Shown one piece after another: positions 1 to 8,466 of a stretch of DNA of 64,000 nucleotides (its first letter is position 1; each line of letters opens with the position of its first letter). The stretch is from assembly GCA_035501615.1 (NCBI GenBank), contig DATJVY010000019.1:11606-75605 (forward strand), given 5' to 3'. The notes beneath the pieces are model-generated. The model worked only from the letters and a program-made list of their open reading frames with translations, made no database searches and was not told the origin of the DNA. Source of the DNA: RPRB01 sp035501615 (GTDB lineage Bacteria > Myxococcota > Myxococcia > Myxococcales > Myxococcaceae). The position numbers and the translations under genes were made by a program.

Positions 1-562
1 GGTCGGCCGGGGAATCCTGGAAGAGCGGATCGAGCTCCGCCCGCGGGGCGTCGTCGTCGAGCGGGAGGAGCACGCCCCGGGCCCAGGGTAGCCGCAGCAG
101 CTCGGGACGGGTCAGGCCGAGGAGACGGCCCAGGTGGCCCAGCGGCCAGCGCGCGGCCAGCTTCTCGAACGCCTCCTCCGACAGCGCCGCGTCCTCGTCG
201 AGCTCGGCGTCCTCGTACCGGACGGTGTCCCCACCCACCGGGTGCCCTGCACCGTAGGTCACCACCTGCTCCAGCTCGTCGGGGTCGAAGACGTAGGCGT
301 GAACCGTGACGCCGAACGCGGTGGACAGCCGGGCCGCGAGGGCGTGGTGCGTGCAGTACCACTGCGCGCCCTGCCGCCCGTAGGTGTGCGGGCCGTCGTA
401 GGCGAACCGGACCACCTTCTTCACCACCGAGATGAGCAGCCCCGCGCCATCGGTGGGCTGTCCGTCGGCCTCGAGGGACTCCCGCGCCAGGCGGGCCAGC
501 TGCTCGCCCTCGAGTGTCTCCAGGCGACATAGGTAGCCGCCGTGCGCCTCGGACCGCGACAT
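1..562 (-). CDS. Hypothetical protein, 3' end outside window
   Basis: An open frame runs from an ATG at 562 leftwards through the window edge, giving at least 187 residues without a stop. The N-terminus starts MSRSEAHGGY and the region around residues 45-75 contains a WYCTHH stretch. The rest is acidic with no signal peptide or membrane segment. I do not recognise a family. It is transcribed divergently from clpB with 64 bases between the two starts. The opposite frame at 134-532 looks like a shadow because this frame has the more normal amino-acid composition. Function unknown. Confidence 0.6.
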   Translation of the reverse strand, partial: MSRSEAHGGYLCRLETLEGEQLARLARESLEADGQPTDGAGLLISVVKKVVRFAYDGPHTYGRQGAQWYCTHHALAARLSTAFGVTVHAYVFDPDELEQVVTYGAGHPVGGDTVRYEDAELDEDAALSEEAFEKLAARWPLGHLGRLLGLTRPELLRLPWARGVLLPLDDDAPRAELDPLFQDSPAD

Positions 563-626
563 TCCAGGGGCTTGTACCTGTACCCTGCCTGCTTGCCAAC
601 TTCGTGCCGGGACTTACGGTGAGGGC

Positions 627-3224
627 ATGCGTATCGAACAGTTCACCCTGAAGGCCCAGGAGGCCATTCAGGCAGGGCAGACCCTTGCCCGCCGCATGGG
701 CTCGCCCGAGTACGAGCCGGAGCACCTGGCCAAGGCGCTCCTGACTCAGGAGAAGGGCGTGGCCGAGGCCCTCCTCCGCCGGATCGGCTCGGACCCGGCG
801 CTGGTCCAGGGGCGGGTCGACGAGGCACTGGAGCGCCTTCCCCGCATCCAGGGCGGTGACGGGAGCCGCCTCAGCCAGCGGCTCCTCCGCGACCTGGACA
901 AGGCCGAGGACGAGGCCAAGAAGCTCAAGGACGAGTACGTGTCCAGCGAGCACCTCCTCATCGCGCTCGCCCAGGACCGGGGCGCCATCGGCGAGGCGCT
1001 GAAGTCGTCCGGCGTGACCCGCGACCGGGTCCTGACGGTCCTCAAGGACCTCCGCGGCGGGAAGCGAGTGACCACCCAGGAGGCGGAGGACACCTACCAG
1101 GCGCTGGAGAAGTACGGGCGGGATCTCACCGCCGCCGCGCGTGCCGGAAAGCTCGACCCGGTCATCGGGCGGGACGAGGAGATCCGCCGCGTCATCCAGG
1201 TTCTGAGCCGGCGCACCAAGAACAACCCGGTGCTGATCGGCGACCCCGGCGTGGGCAAGACCGCGATCGTCGAGGGCCTGGCCCGGCGCATCGTCGATGG
1301 CGACGTCCCCGAGGGCCTCAAGGACAAGCGCCTGGTCGCCCTCGACCTCGGGGCGATGGTGGCCGGGGCGAAGTACCGCGGCGAGTTCGAGGAGCGCCTG
1401 AAGGCCGTCCTCCAGGAGATCGCCTCCGCCGAGGGCCAGGTCGTCCTCTTCATCGACGAGCTCCACACCCTGGTGGGCGCGGGCAAGGCCGAGGGGGCGA
1501 TGGACGCGGGGAACATGCTCAAGCCGGCGCTGGCCCGGGGCGAGCTGCACTGCATCGGCGCCACCACCCTCGACGAGTACCGCAAGCACATCGAGAAGGA
1601 CGCCGCGCTGGAGCGCCGGTTCCAGCCGGTGATGGTGGGTGAGCCCAGCGTCGAGGACACCATCAGCATCCTCCGCGGGTTGAGGGAGCGGTACGAGCTG
1701 CACCATGGCGTCCGGATCCAGGACGCGGCGCTGGTGGCCGCGGCCACGCTCAGCCACCGGTACATCGCCGACCGGTTCCTGCCCGACAAGGCCATCGACC
1801 TGGTCGACGAGGCGGCGAGCCGGCTGCGCATCGAGATCGACTCGATGCCCCAGGCGATCGACGACGTGCGCCGGCGCATCACCCAGCTGGAGATCGAGCG
1901 CGAGGGCCTGAAGAAGGAGACCGACGTCAACTCGCGCGAGCGGCTCCAGGAGATCGAGAAGTCGCTGGGTGACCTGAACGAGCAGTTCTCCCAGATGAAG
2001 GCCCACTGGGACGCGGAGAAGGCCGCCATTCAGAAGATTCGCTCGGTCAAGGAGCGGATGGAGAAGGCGAAGGCCGACGAGGCCACCGCCGAGCGCCAGG
2101 GCGACCTGAACAAGGCCGCGGAGATCAGGTTCGGCGTCGTCCCCAGCCTCCAGAAGGAGCTGGAGCAGCAGCAGTCGGCGCTGGCCGAGCTGCAGAAGAA
2201 GCAGCGGTTCCTCAAGGAGGAGGTGGACTCGGAGGACATCGCCGAGGTGGTCGCCAAGTGGACCCACATCCCGGTCTCTCGCCTGATGGAGGGCGAGGTC
2301 CAGAAGCTGATCCACATGGAGAAGCGGCTGGAGCAGCGGGTGGTCGGGCAGCGGATGGCCATCGAGGCGGTGAGCAATGCCATTCGCCGGGCCCGCAGCG
2401 GGCTACAGGACCCCAACCGACCGATCGGGTCGTTCATCTTCCTCGGGCCCACCGGGGTGGGAAAGACCGAGACCGCGAAGGCGCTGGCCGAGTTCCTCTT
2501 CGACGACGAGAACGCCCTCATCCGCATCGACATGTCCGAGTACATGGAGAAGCACGCGGTGGCGCGTCTCATCGGCGCCCCGCCGGGCTACGTGGGGTAC
2601 GAGGAGGGTGGCCAGCTGTCCGAGGCGGTCCGCCGGCGGCCGTACTCGGTGGTGCTCTTCGACGAGATCGAGAAGGCGCACGCCGACGTCTTCAACGTCC
2701 TGCTCCAGATCCTGGACGACGGACGGCTGACCGACAGCCAGGGACGCACCGTGGACTTCAAGAACACGGTGCTGATCATGACCTCCAACATCGGCAGCCA
2801 GCTCCTCCAGCTGGGCATCGAGACGAAGGACACCCTCGACGACGTGACCCGGGCGCGGGTGATGGACGCGCTCCGGCAGCACTTCCGGCCCGAGTTCCTG
2901 AACCGGATCGACGAGATCGTGGTCTTCGAGCCACTGCGGCGCGAGCAGATCGGCCGCATCGTCGAGATCCAGCTGGCCCGCCTTCGCAAGCTGCTGGAGG
3001 ACCGGCGCCTCGCCCTGGAGCTCACCCCGGCGGCGGTCGCCTTCCTCGGCGAGCACGGGTACGACCCGGTCTACGGCGCCCGGCCTCTCAAGCGCGCCAT
3101 CCAGAAGTACCTCCAGGATCCGCTGGCGATGAAGGTCCTCTCCGGCGAGTACGTGGCCGGCGACACCGTGCTGGTGGACGCCGGCAAGGGCGCCCTCCGG
3201 TTCAGCAAGCCGGGAGCGGCCTGA
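627..3224 (+). CDS. clpB: ATP-dependent disaggregase ClpB
   Basis: An Hsp100 AAA+ chaperone that works in the cytoplasm with DnaK to pull proteins out of aggregates. At 865 residues it has the usual ClpB length. A Clp N-terminal repeat domain (about 1-145) is followed by a first ATPase domain with Walker A GDPGVGKT near 205-212 and Walker B VVLFIDELHT. The Lys/Glu-rich coiled-coil middle domain that separates ClpB from ClpA covers roughly 400-540. A second ATPase domain has Walker A GPTGVGKT near 607-614 and the pore motif GYVGYEEGG. The ATG follows a GAGG. No clear heat-shock promoter was found in the 64-base divergent gap. The stop lies 6 bases from the convergent lipoprotein gene. Confidence 0.97.
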   Translation: MRIEQFTLKAQEAIQAGQTLARRMGSPEYEPEHLAKALLTQEKGVAEALLRRIGSDPALVQGRVDEALERLPRIQGGDGSRLSQRLLRDLDKAEDEAKKLKDEYVSSEHLLIALAQDRGAIGEALKSSGVTRDRVLTVLKDLRGGKRVTTQEAEDTYQALEKYGRDLTAAARAGKLDPVIGRDEEIRRVIQVLSRRTKNNPVLIGDPGVGKTAIVEGLARRIVDGDVPEGLKDKRLVALDLGAMVAGAKYRGEFEERLKAVLQEIASAEGQVVLFIDELHTLVGAGKAEGAMDAGNMLKPALARGELHCIGATTLDEYRKHIEKDAALERRFQPVMVGEPSVEDTISILRGLRERYELHHGVRIQDAALVAAATLSHRYIADRFLPDKAIDLVDEAASRLRIEIDSMPQAIDDVRRRITQLEIEREGLKKETDVNSRERLQEIEKSLGDLNEQFSQMKAHWDAEKAAIQKIRSVKERMEKAKADEATAERQGDLNKAAEIRFGVVPSLQKELEQQQSALAELQKKQRFLKEEVDSEDIAEVVAKWTHIPVSRLMEGEVQKLIHMEKRLEQRVVGQRMAIEAVSNAIRRARSGLQDPNRPIGSFIFLGPTGVGKTETAKALAEFLFDDENALIRIDMSEYMEKHAVARLIGAPPGYVGYEEGGQLSEAVRRRPYSVVLFDEIEKAHADVFNVLLQILDDGRLTDSQGRTVDFKNTVLIMTSNIGSQLLQLGIETKDTLDDVTRARVMDALRQHFRPEFLNRIDEIVVFEPLRREQIGRIVEIQLARLRKLLEDRRLALELTPAAVAFLGEHGYDPVYGARPLKRAIQKYLQDPLAMKVLSGEYVAGDTVLVDAGKGALRFSKPGAA

Positions 3225-3230
3225 CCTTCG

Positions 3231-4181
3231 TCAGAAGCCCAGGCACTGCGCGAGCGGGGGGCTCCAGGGCCCGGTGGGCACGCGGATCTGCGTCCCACCG
3301 TCGAGCGTGATCAGGTAGTTGCCGGACTCGTTCCCGCCGCTGAGCGTGATCTCCCGGTAGTCCACCTGACCGTCGATGGGAGGCAGCCCCTCGCGCGCGA
3401 TCTGGAAGGAGAGGACGCCCGAGAGCGTCCCGTCGCCACTGCCGTTGGTGCTCGACACCTGGACGCCGTCCAGCACCACGCCCTCGAAGTCTGCGTAGCC
3501 GATGAAGGTGGTGGTCACCACCGGGCTGAACAGCCCGACCAGACCCACCGTCACCTGCCCGGAGAGGATGCCGTCGAAGGGCTCCACCCGGTTCAGGTAC
3601 TGGGTCAGCCCCGCGCTGTTGAACCCCGGGATGCGCGCCTCGGAGGACTCGACCGCGAGCTGCGCCACGTGAAAGGCGCAGGCGCTGGCGGTGGCATCGG
3701 TGCCGGTGATCTGCGCCGTGCGGCCGAGGAGCGTCCGGTAGTGGGCCGCCACCGCCGGCGCTCCGGTGAGGTCGAGCACGTCGCCGGAGATGGCCGCCGT
3801 CGCCTGGGCGACCTGGGGCGGCACGAGCTCGCGGCGCGTCGCGCCCTTGCGGGAGCTGACCGGAAGCGTGTGCTCGTCGGGCAGGTTGAAGACGATGGTG
3901 CTGGAGAAGGTGACCGCGTCCTCCCCTGCCCCCGCCCAGGTGCCCTGCAGCGTCTCCACCGCGCGGGGCTGGGTGTCGTCGATGCGGGTGTAGGGTGCCG
4001 GGCCGCCGTCGAGCGGCGCGAGGATGAGGATCCGGGTCCAGCCGCCGTCCACCGAGACGTACGAGGTGCCGACCACCTTGGATCCGACGTCCAGCCGCTC
4101 GCCGATGTCGGGGTAGGGCCCGAGGCAAGCGGCGAGGCCCGCGACGATCAGCAGCGCGAGAAGAGCCGTCGCCCGGCTCAT
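3231..4181 (-). CDS. Putative lipoprotein of unknown function
   Basis: A 316-residue protein with a lipoprotein signal peptide: MSRATALLALLIVAGLAAC, with lipobox LAAC giving a lipidated Cys near 19. The remainder is beta-rich, with several GGxxxxR and GNESGNY-like turns. I recognise no enzymatic motif. The ATG at 4181 overlaps the stop of the upstream gene (ATGA), so the two are probably translationally coupled. It is the last gene of a three-gene minus-strand envelope cluster that starts at 6338. An upstream in-frame extension to 4472 is rejected because it would remove the signal peptide. An outer-membrane or periplasmic partner role for the two barrel-like proteins is inference. Confidence 0.75.
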   Translation of the reverse strand: MSRATALLALLIVAGLAACLGPYPDIGERLDVGSKVVGTSYVSVDGGWTRILILAPLDGGPAPYTRIDDTQPRAVETLQGTWAGAGEDAVTFSSTIVFNLPDEHTLPVSSRKGATRRELVPPQVAQATAAISGDVLDLTGAPAVAAHYRTLLGRTAQITGTDATASACAFHVAQLAVESSEARIPGFNSAGLTQYLNRVEPFDGILSGQVTVGLVGLFSPVVTTTFIGYADFEGVVLDGVQVSSTNGSGDGTLSGVLSFQIAREGLPPIDGQVDYREITLSGGNESGNYLITLDGGTQIRVPTGPWSPPLAQCLGF

Positions 4182-4915
4182 GGAAGGTCCACTCCGATGA
4201 CGGCCCCGATGCGGAGCGCCACGCCGATACGCAGGTCGTTGCTCCGCAGCGGATCGACGACGTCGAACGCGAGCGCCCCGACCGCTCCCAGGGTCCATCC
4301 GACCTTGGCCGGCCGCCAGCCGGGGCGCCAGCGGAGGATGGTCATCCCGCCGGGACCGATCTGGATGGCGTTGAAGTTGCTGAGCCCCGGCTGTCCCCCG
4401 AGGTTCAGCGCGTTCATGTGGAACCCGGGGCCTCCCTCGAACTCGAGGGTCTGGGTGACCGTCTTGCGCCACTGCCAGCCCACCAGCAGGTCGATGCCAC
4501 CGGCGTTCTGGTAGATGGAGGACACCGAGTGCACCTTCCCATCCTGCCGCGCCTGCAGGGGGATGACCCAGCTCACGTGGACGTAGGGGCCCGAGCTCTT
4601 CACCGACATGAGGTAGCCGAGCGCGATCGAGTGGAACGTGTAGTGGCTACCCTCGTTGCTCCAGAAGGTCGCCATGTGCCAGGCGGGCGAGAACTCGTGC
4701 CTCCACCCGCCGCTCGGGTCGGCCTCCGTCGTCACCGCCTCGGGCGGCTCGGGCGCCCCGGCGGGCGGCGGCTCCTTCACCTGGGGCGGAAGAGGCTCGG
4801 TCGCCGGGGGCGGGAGGGACTCGGGCGTCTGGGCCGAGGCCACCACCGGCTGCAGGAGAACGGCGAGAACACCGGCTCCGGACACGACGGCAGCCCACCG
4901 CTGCAGACGGCGCAT
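4178..4915 (-). CDS. Secreted beta-barrel-like protein
   Basis: A 245-residue exported protein. The start MRRLQRW gives a typical Sec signal peptide ending at VVASAQ, followed by a proline-rich linker (about 30-65) and a Gly/aromatic-rich C-terminal part of alternating hydrophobic strands. This suggests a small outer-membrane beta-barrel. No conserved family was recognised. The gene sits 37 bases after the BamA/TamA-like gene and its stop overlaps the lipoprotein start, so the three genes look like one operon. The longer frame from 4987 would bury the signal peptide and is not used. Confidence 0.7.
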   Translation of the reverse strand: MRRLQRWAAVVSGAGVLAVLLQPVVASAQTPESLPPPATEPLPPQVKEPPPAGAPEPPEAVTTEADPSGGWRHEFSPAWHMATFWSNEGSHYTFHSIALGYLMSVKSSGPYVHVSWVIPLQARQDGKVHSVSSIYQNAGGIDLLVGWQWRKTVTQTLEFEGGPGFHMNALNLGGQPGLSNFNAIQIGPGGMTILRWRPGWRPAKVGWTLGAVGALAFDVVDPLRSNDLRIGVALRIGAVIGVDLP

Positions 4916-4952
4916 TCCCTGCCTCCCCTCCTGAAGAGCTCCCCGGAGGACA

Positions 4953-6338
4953 TCAGAACGCCTCTCCGCACCCGAAGTAGAGCCCAAACGTCTTCTCGGC
5001 CACGGTGAGGTCCAGGGTGATGTTAGTCCGGGATTGCCGGTTCATCATGAATCTCAGCCCGATGCCCCCCGCCGGCCGGAGGTTCTGGAAGAGGTTCTCC
5101 CCCTGGTTGAAGAACCCGAGGTAGCTGACCGGGGCGCTGGAGAAGGTCTCCACGTTCGCGAAGACCACGCCCCCGAGCAGCCCGTTCCGGGTGATGCGGA
5201 ACCGGTACTCGACCTCGCCGTAGACCTCGGCCGTCCCCCGGAAGCGCCCCTGCACGTACCCGCGGCCGGTGCGGTTGCGTGCGTCCCAGCCGATCGCCGG
5301 GAGACCGAGGTAGGGGAGCTGCCCGGTCACCGTCGTCTGCATCAGGAACCAGAAGGCGAGCACGTTGCGGGGGATCGCCGGGTCGAGGCCGAGATACCCG
5401 CGGTACTCGAGCATGAGCACCGAGCTGTCCTTCGCGCTCCCGAGCCAGGTGGGGTTCACCTGGTACGAGATCGCGGCGTACATCCCCCGGTAGGGGTTGA
5501 TGGTCGAGTCGCGGTTGTCCCAGAGGAGATTCAGGCTCACCCCCGAGATGTTGTAGTGCGAGGGGTTGAAGCCGAGCGCCTTGCTGTAGGCGTAGTGGCT
5601 GGTGATGACCGGCGGGTTGGCGTTCAGGTCGAGGAGCTTGTCCTCGATGGCGTAGTAGCGGTCGAAGGAGAATCCCGGGCCGATGTAGAACGCGTCGGTC
5701 CAGGCCTTCTTCAGGAAGTTCTCGCGGATCCGGATGAGGTTCATGTCCATCGGCTGGGCGCCCTGGACCGCCGTCGTCGTGCCGTAGCCGCTGAGCGTGA
5801 AGCCAGTGCTGATCGGCGTCTGCCCGGTCCCGAGACCGAAGGTGTCCTGGTTGAAGACCAGGAAGCGCCAGTCCCCCTGGAGCTGCCACTCGTTGTGCTC
5901 GAGCATCAGCACGCTGTTGATGCCGGAGAGCAGCTGGTTCTTGGTGGTGTAGAGGATGTTGGCCGAGACGTTGGAGATGGTCGTCGTCTTCGGATCGCCC
6001 AGATAGATGCCGAGGATGGCCGCCGCCCCGACCAGCACTCCCTGGGTCGGGTTCGAGGCGATGACCGGGAGGATGGAGAGGAACGGCTTGTACGCCACCG
6101 GGGCGGCCTCGCCGGGCTCGGCGAGCCCGATCGCCGTGAAGAGGTCGGTCCCGTCCTGGTACGGCTCGCAGAGCCCCTGGTCACAGACCGAGCCGTAGCC
6201 GTGGCGCTCGGCGCAGGCGTGCGCGTCGGTGCAGGCGACAGGCTCCGGGGTCCCGCCGTCGACCGCGGTCTCGTCGGCGCGCGTCGCGGAAGGCAGTCCG
6301 AGGGAGAGGAGCAGGACGAGGGTCGGCAGGCGCATCAC
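4953..6338 (-). CDS. BamA/TamA family outer-membrane barrel protein
   Basis: A 461-residue exported protein with signal peptide (MMRLPTLVLLLSLGLPSATRA), a short region with four Cys residues (about 36-57), and then a long C-terminal domain of aromatic beta strands. Motifs such as NLLWDNRDSTINPYRGMYA and GGIGLRFMMN resemble the surface-antigen (Omp85) barrel domain of BamA/TamA proteins. There are no POTRA repeats, so it is a barrel-only member and not BamA itself. It probably sits in the outer membrane, and its substrate is unknown. It heads the cluster 6338-3231 and is divergent from the membrane protein gene at 6482. Two adjacent ATGs (6338 and 6335) are possible starts. Confidence 0.8.
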   Translation of the reverse strand: MMRLPTLVLLLSLGLPSATRADETAVDGGTPEPVACTDAHACAERHGYGSVCDQGLCEPYQDGTDLFTAIGLAEPGEAAPVAYKPFLSILPVIASNPTQGVLVGAAAILGIYLGDPKTTTISNVSANILYTTKNQLLSGINSVLMLEHNEWQLQGDWRFLVFNQDTFGLGTGQTPISTGFTLSGYGTTTAVQGAQPMDMNLIRIRENFLKKAWTDAFYIGPGFSFDRYYAIEDKLLDLNANPPVITSHYAYSKALGFNPSHYNISGVSLNLLWDNRDSTINPYRGMYAAISYQVNPTWLGSAKDSSVLMLEYRGYLGLDPAIPRNVLAFWFLMQTTVTGQLPYLGLPAIGWDARNRTGRGYVQGRFRGTAEVYGEVEYRFRITRNGLLGGVVFANVETFSSAPVSYLGFFNQGENLFQNLRPAGGIGLRFMMNRQSRTNITLDLTVAEKTFGLYFGCGEAF

Positions 6339-6481
6339 GGCACCCCGGAGCCCGGGACGCCGACGTTAGCTGACCCGGCGGGGCCACCCGGGCTTTCTTC
6401 TCGTTGGGCCGAAGGCCTATGGCCAGAGGCGCACCTGGCGCGACCGGAAGGTCTACGGTTGCGCACCCAGGGAGGGCCCGC

Positions 6482-7666
6482 ATGAAGAGGACCCTTGAGG
6501 TGCACGATCACGACTTCTCGCTCGTGCTCGGTGGACCGCTGTACCAGCTCTTCCAGCGCGCGCACCTGAGCGGGCCTGCGCTGGAGCAGCTCGCTCGCCG
6601 CATCTGGGTCATCACCCTCGTCGCCTGGCTGCCGCTGCTCGTGCTCTGCATCGCGACCGGCCGGGCGGTGGGCCCGCCGAGCGCACTGCCCTTCCTCCGT
6701 GACATCGAGACCCAGGTCCGCCTGCTGGTCGCGCTCCCGCTCCTCATCGCCGCCGAGCTGGTCGTTCACGGCCGGACGCGGAGCGTGGTGGCCGAGTTCC
6801 TCGCGCGGGGGATCGTGCGCCCTGCGGACCTCCCCCGGTTCGACGCGAACATCGCCTCTGCGATGCGGCTCCGCAACTCGATCCCCCTCGAGGTCCTGCT
6901 GCTGGTCCTCGTCGCCACGGTGGGTCACTGGGTGTGGAGGAGCACCATCGCCTTCGGAGCCAGCAGCTGGTACGCCACTCCGGTCGACGGGCACATGGAG
7001 CTGACCTCGGCCGGCATCTGGTACGCGGTGTTCGCCCTGCCGGTCACCCAGTTCATGCTGCTCCGCTGGTACTTCCGTCTGCTCATCTGGTTCCGCTTCC
7101 TCTGGAAGACCTCGCGGATGGAACTGCACCTGGTTCCCACCCATCCCGATCGCGCCGCCGGCCTGTCCTTCCTCGGGAAGAGCACCTACGCCTTCGGACC
7201 GCTGCTCTTCGCCCAGGGAGCGCTCCTCGCCGGGATCATCGCCACCCGGGTGCTCTACGGCGGCCAGAGCCTGCTGTCGTTCAAGATGGACGTCGTCGGT
7301 CTCATCGGCTTCTTCGTCCTCTTCCTCCTCGGGCCGCTCATGGTCTTCACTCCCCTCCTGTCGCAGGCGAAGCGCACCGGGCTCGCCGCGTACGGGAAGC
7401 TGGCCAGCGAGTACGTCACCGCGTTCGAGCAAAAGTGGCTCCAGTCAGCGCGCGGCGAGGAGCAGCTCCTCGGCACCGCGGACATCCAGTCGCTGTCCGA
7501 CCTCGGGCAGAGCTACTCGATCATCCGCGAGATGAACCTGGTCCCGTTCGGGCTGCAGGACATCTCCCGGCTCGCGCTGGCGACCGCCGTGCCGCTGCTG
7601 CCGCTCACCCTGACCATCTTCTCGCTCGAGGAGCTGGTGACCCGGCTGCTGAAGATCGTCTTCTAG
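6482..7666 (+). CDS. Polytopic membrane protein of unknown function
   Basis: A 394-residue inner-membrane protein. About seven hydrophobic segments are visible, near residues 38-58, 79-97, 126-147, 173-205, 231-255, 268-295 and 360-385. Polar loops lie between them. No transporter or enzyme signature was recognised. The ATG at 6482 is preceded at good spacing by GGGAGGG, which favours it over the upstream in-frame start at 6404. The gene stands alone on the plus strand. Its stop (7664-7666) abuts the stop of the convergent fabI-like gene, leaving no room for a separate terminator. Confidence 0.7.
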   Translation: MKRTLEVHDHDFSLVLGGPLYQLFQRAHLSGPALEQLARRIWVITLVAWLPLLVLCIATGRAVGPPSALPFLRDIETQVRLLVALPLLIAAELVVHGRTRSVVAEFLARGIVRPADLPRFDANIASAMRLRNSIPLEVLLLVLVATVGHWVWRSTIAFGASSWYATPVDGHMELTSAGIWYAVFALPVTQFMLLRWYFRLLIWFRFLWKTSRMELHLVPTHPDRAAGLSFLGKSTYAFGPLLFAQGALLAGIIATRVLYGGQSLLSFKMDVVGLIGFFVLFLLGPLMVFTPLLSQAKRTGLAAYGKLASEYVTAFEQKWLQSARGEEQLLGTADIQSLSDLGQSYSIIREMNLVPFGLQDISRLALATAVPLLPLTLTIFSLEELVTRLLKIVF

Positions 7667-8446
7667 TCAGGCGACGATGTTCGCCCCGCCATCGACGTAC
7701 ACCGTCCCTCCGGTGATGCGCCGGGCGAAGGGCGTGGCGAGGTAGGCGCAGGCGAAGCCGACGTCCATCGGGTCCACGAGCTCGCCGAGCGGGGCCCTCC
7801 GCTCCGCCTCGTTGAGGAGCAGCTCGAAGTCCTTCAAGCCCGAGGCCGCGCGGGTCTTCAGCGGCCCCGGGGAGATGGCGTGCACCCGGATGCCGCGCGG
7901 ACCGAGCTCGTGGGCCAGATACCGGCAGGCTGCCTCGAGCGCGGCCTTGACCGGACCCATGACGTTGTAGCTCGGCACCACCCGGTTCGCGCCCAGGTAG
8001 CTCATGGCGAACATCGTCCCGCCGTTCTTCATCAACGGCACGGCCAGCTTCGCCATCCGGATGAACGAGTGGCAGGAGACGTCCATCGCCTTGGCGAAGC
8101 CCGCGGCGGAGCAATCGAGGAGTCCGCCCTGCAGATCCTCCTTGGGGGCGAAGGCGATCGAGTGCACCAGGCTGTCCAGACGTCCCCAGCGCTCCCGGAT
8201 CAGCCCGAACACCGCCTCGAGCTGGCCGGGCGCCGCGACGTCCAGCGGCGCCGTGATGGTGGCCCCCACCTCGCGGGCCAGCGGCTCGACGTGGGGCCGC
8301 GCCTTCTCGTTGAGCCAGGTGACCGCCAGCTCCGCTCCCGCCTGGCGGAACGCCTTCGCGCAGCCGTAGGCGATGGACTGGTCGTTGGCGATTCCCACGA
8401 CGAGGACCTTCTGGCCCTCGAGGATCGGACGGATGTTCTGGTCCAT
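7667..8446 (-). CDS. fabI: Enoyl-[acyl-carrier-protein] reductase FabI
   Basis: An NADH-dependent short-chain dehydrogenase that reduces trans-2-enoyl-ACP in the last step of each fatty-acid elongation cycle. At 259 residues it has the family length. The FabI pattern is clear: a divergent N-terminal nucleotide site (VVGIANDQSIAYG near 17-28) and Tyr150, Tyr160 and Lys167 in YLGANRVVPSYNVMGPVK, with the FabI spacing Tyr-x9-Tyr-x6-Lys. Only 20 bases separate it from the upstream DUF3141 gene, so the two are likely co-transcribed. A pathway-specific second FabI paralogue is possible, and the window cannot show whether another copy exists. Confidence 0.9.
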   Translation of the reverse strand: MDQNIRPILEGQKVLVVGIANDQSIAYGCAKAFRQAGAELAVTWLNEKARPHVEPLAREVGATITAPLDVAAPGQLEAVFGLIRERWGRLDSLVHSIAFAPKEDLQGGLLDCSAAGFAKAMDVSCHSFIRMAKLAVPLMKNGGTMFAMSYLGANRVVPSYNVMGPVKAALEAACRYLAHELGPRGIRVHAISPGPLKTRAASGLKDFELLLNEAERRAPLGELVDPMDVGFACAYLATPFARRITGGTVYVDGGANIVA

Positions 8447-8466
8447 GGGCTCTCCTCCTCGATGGC

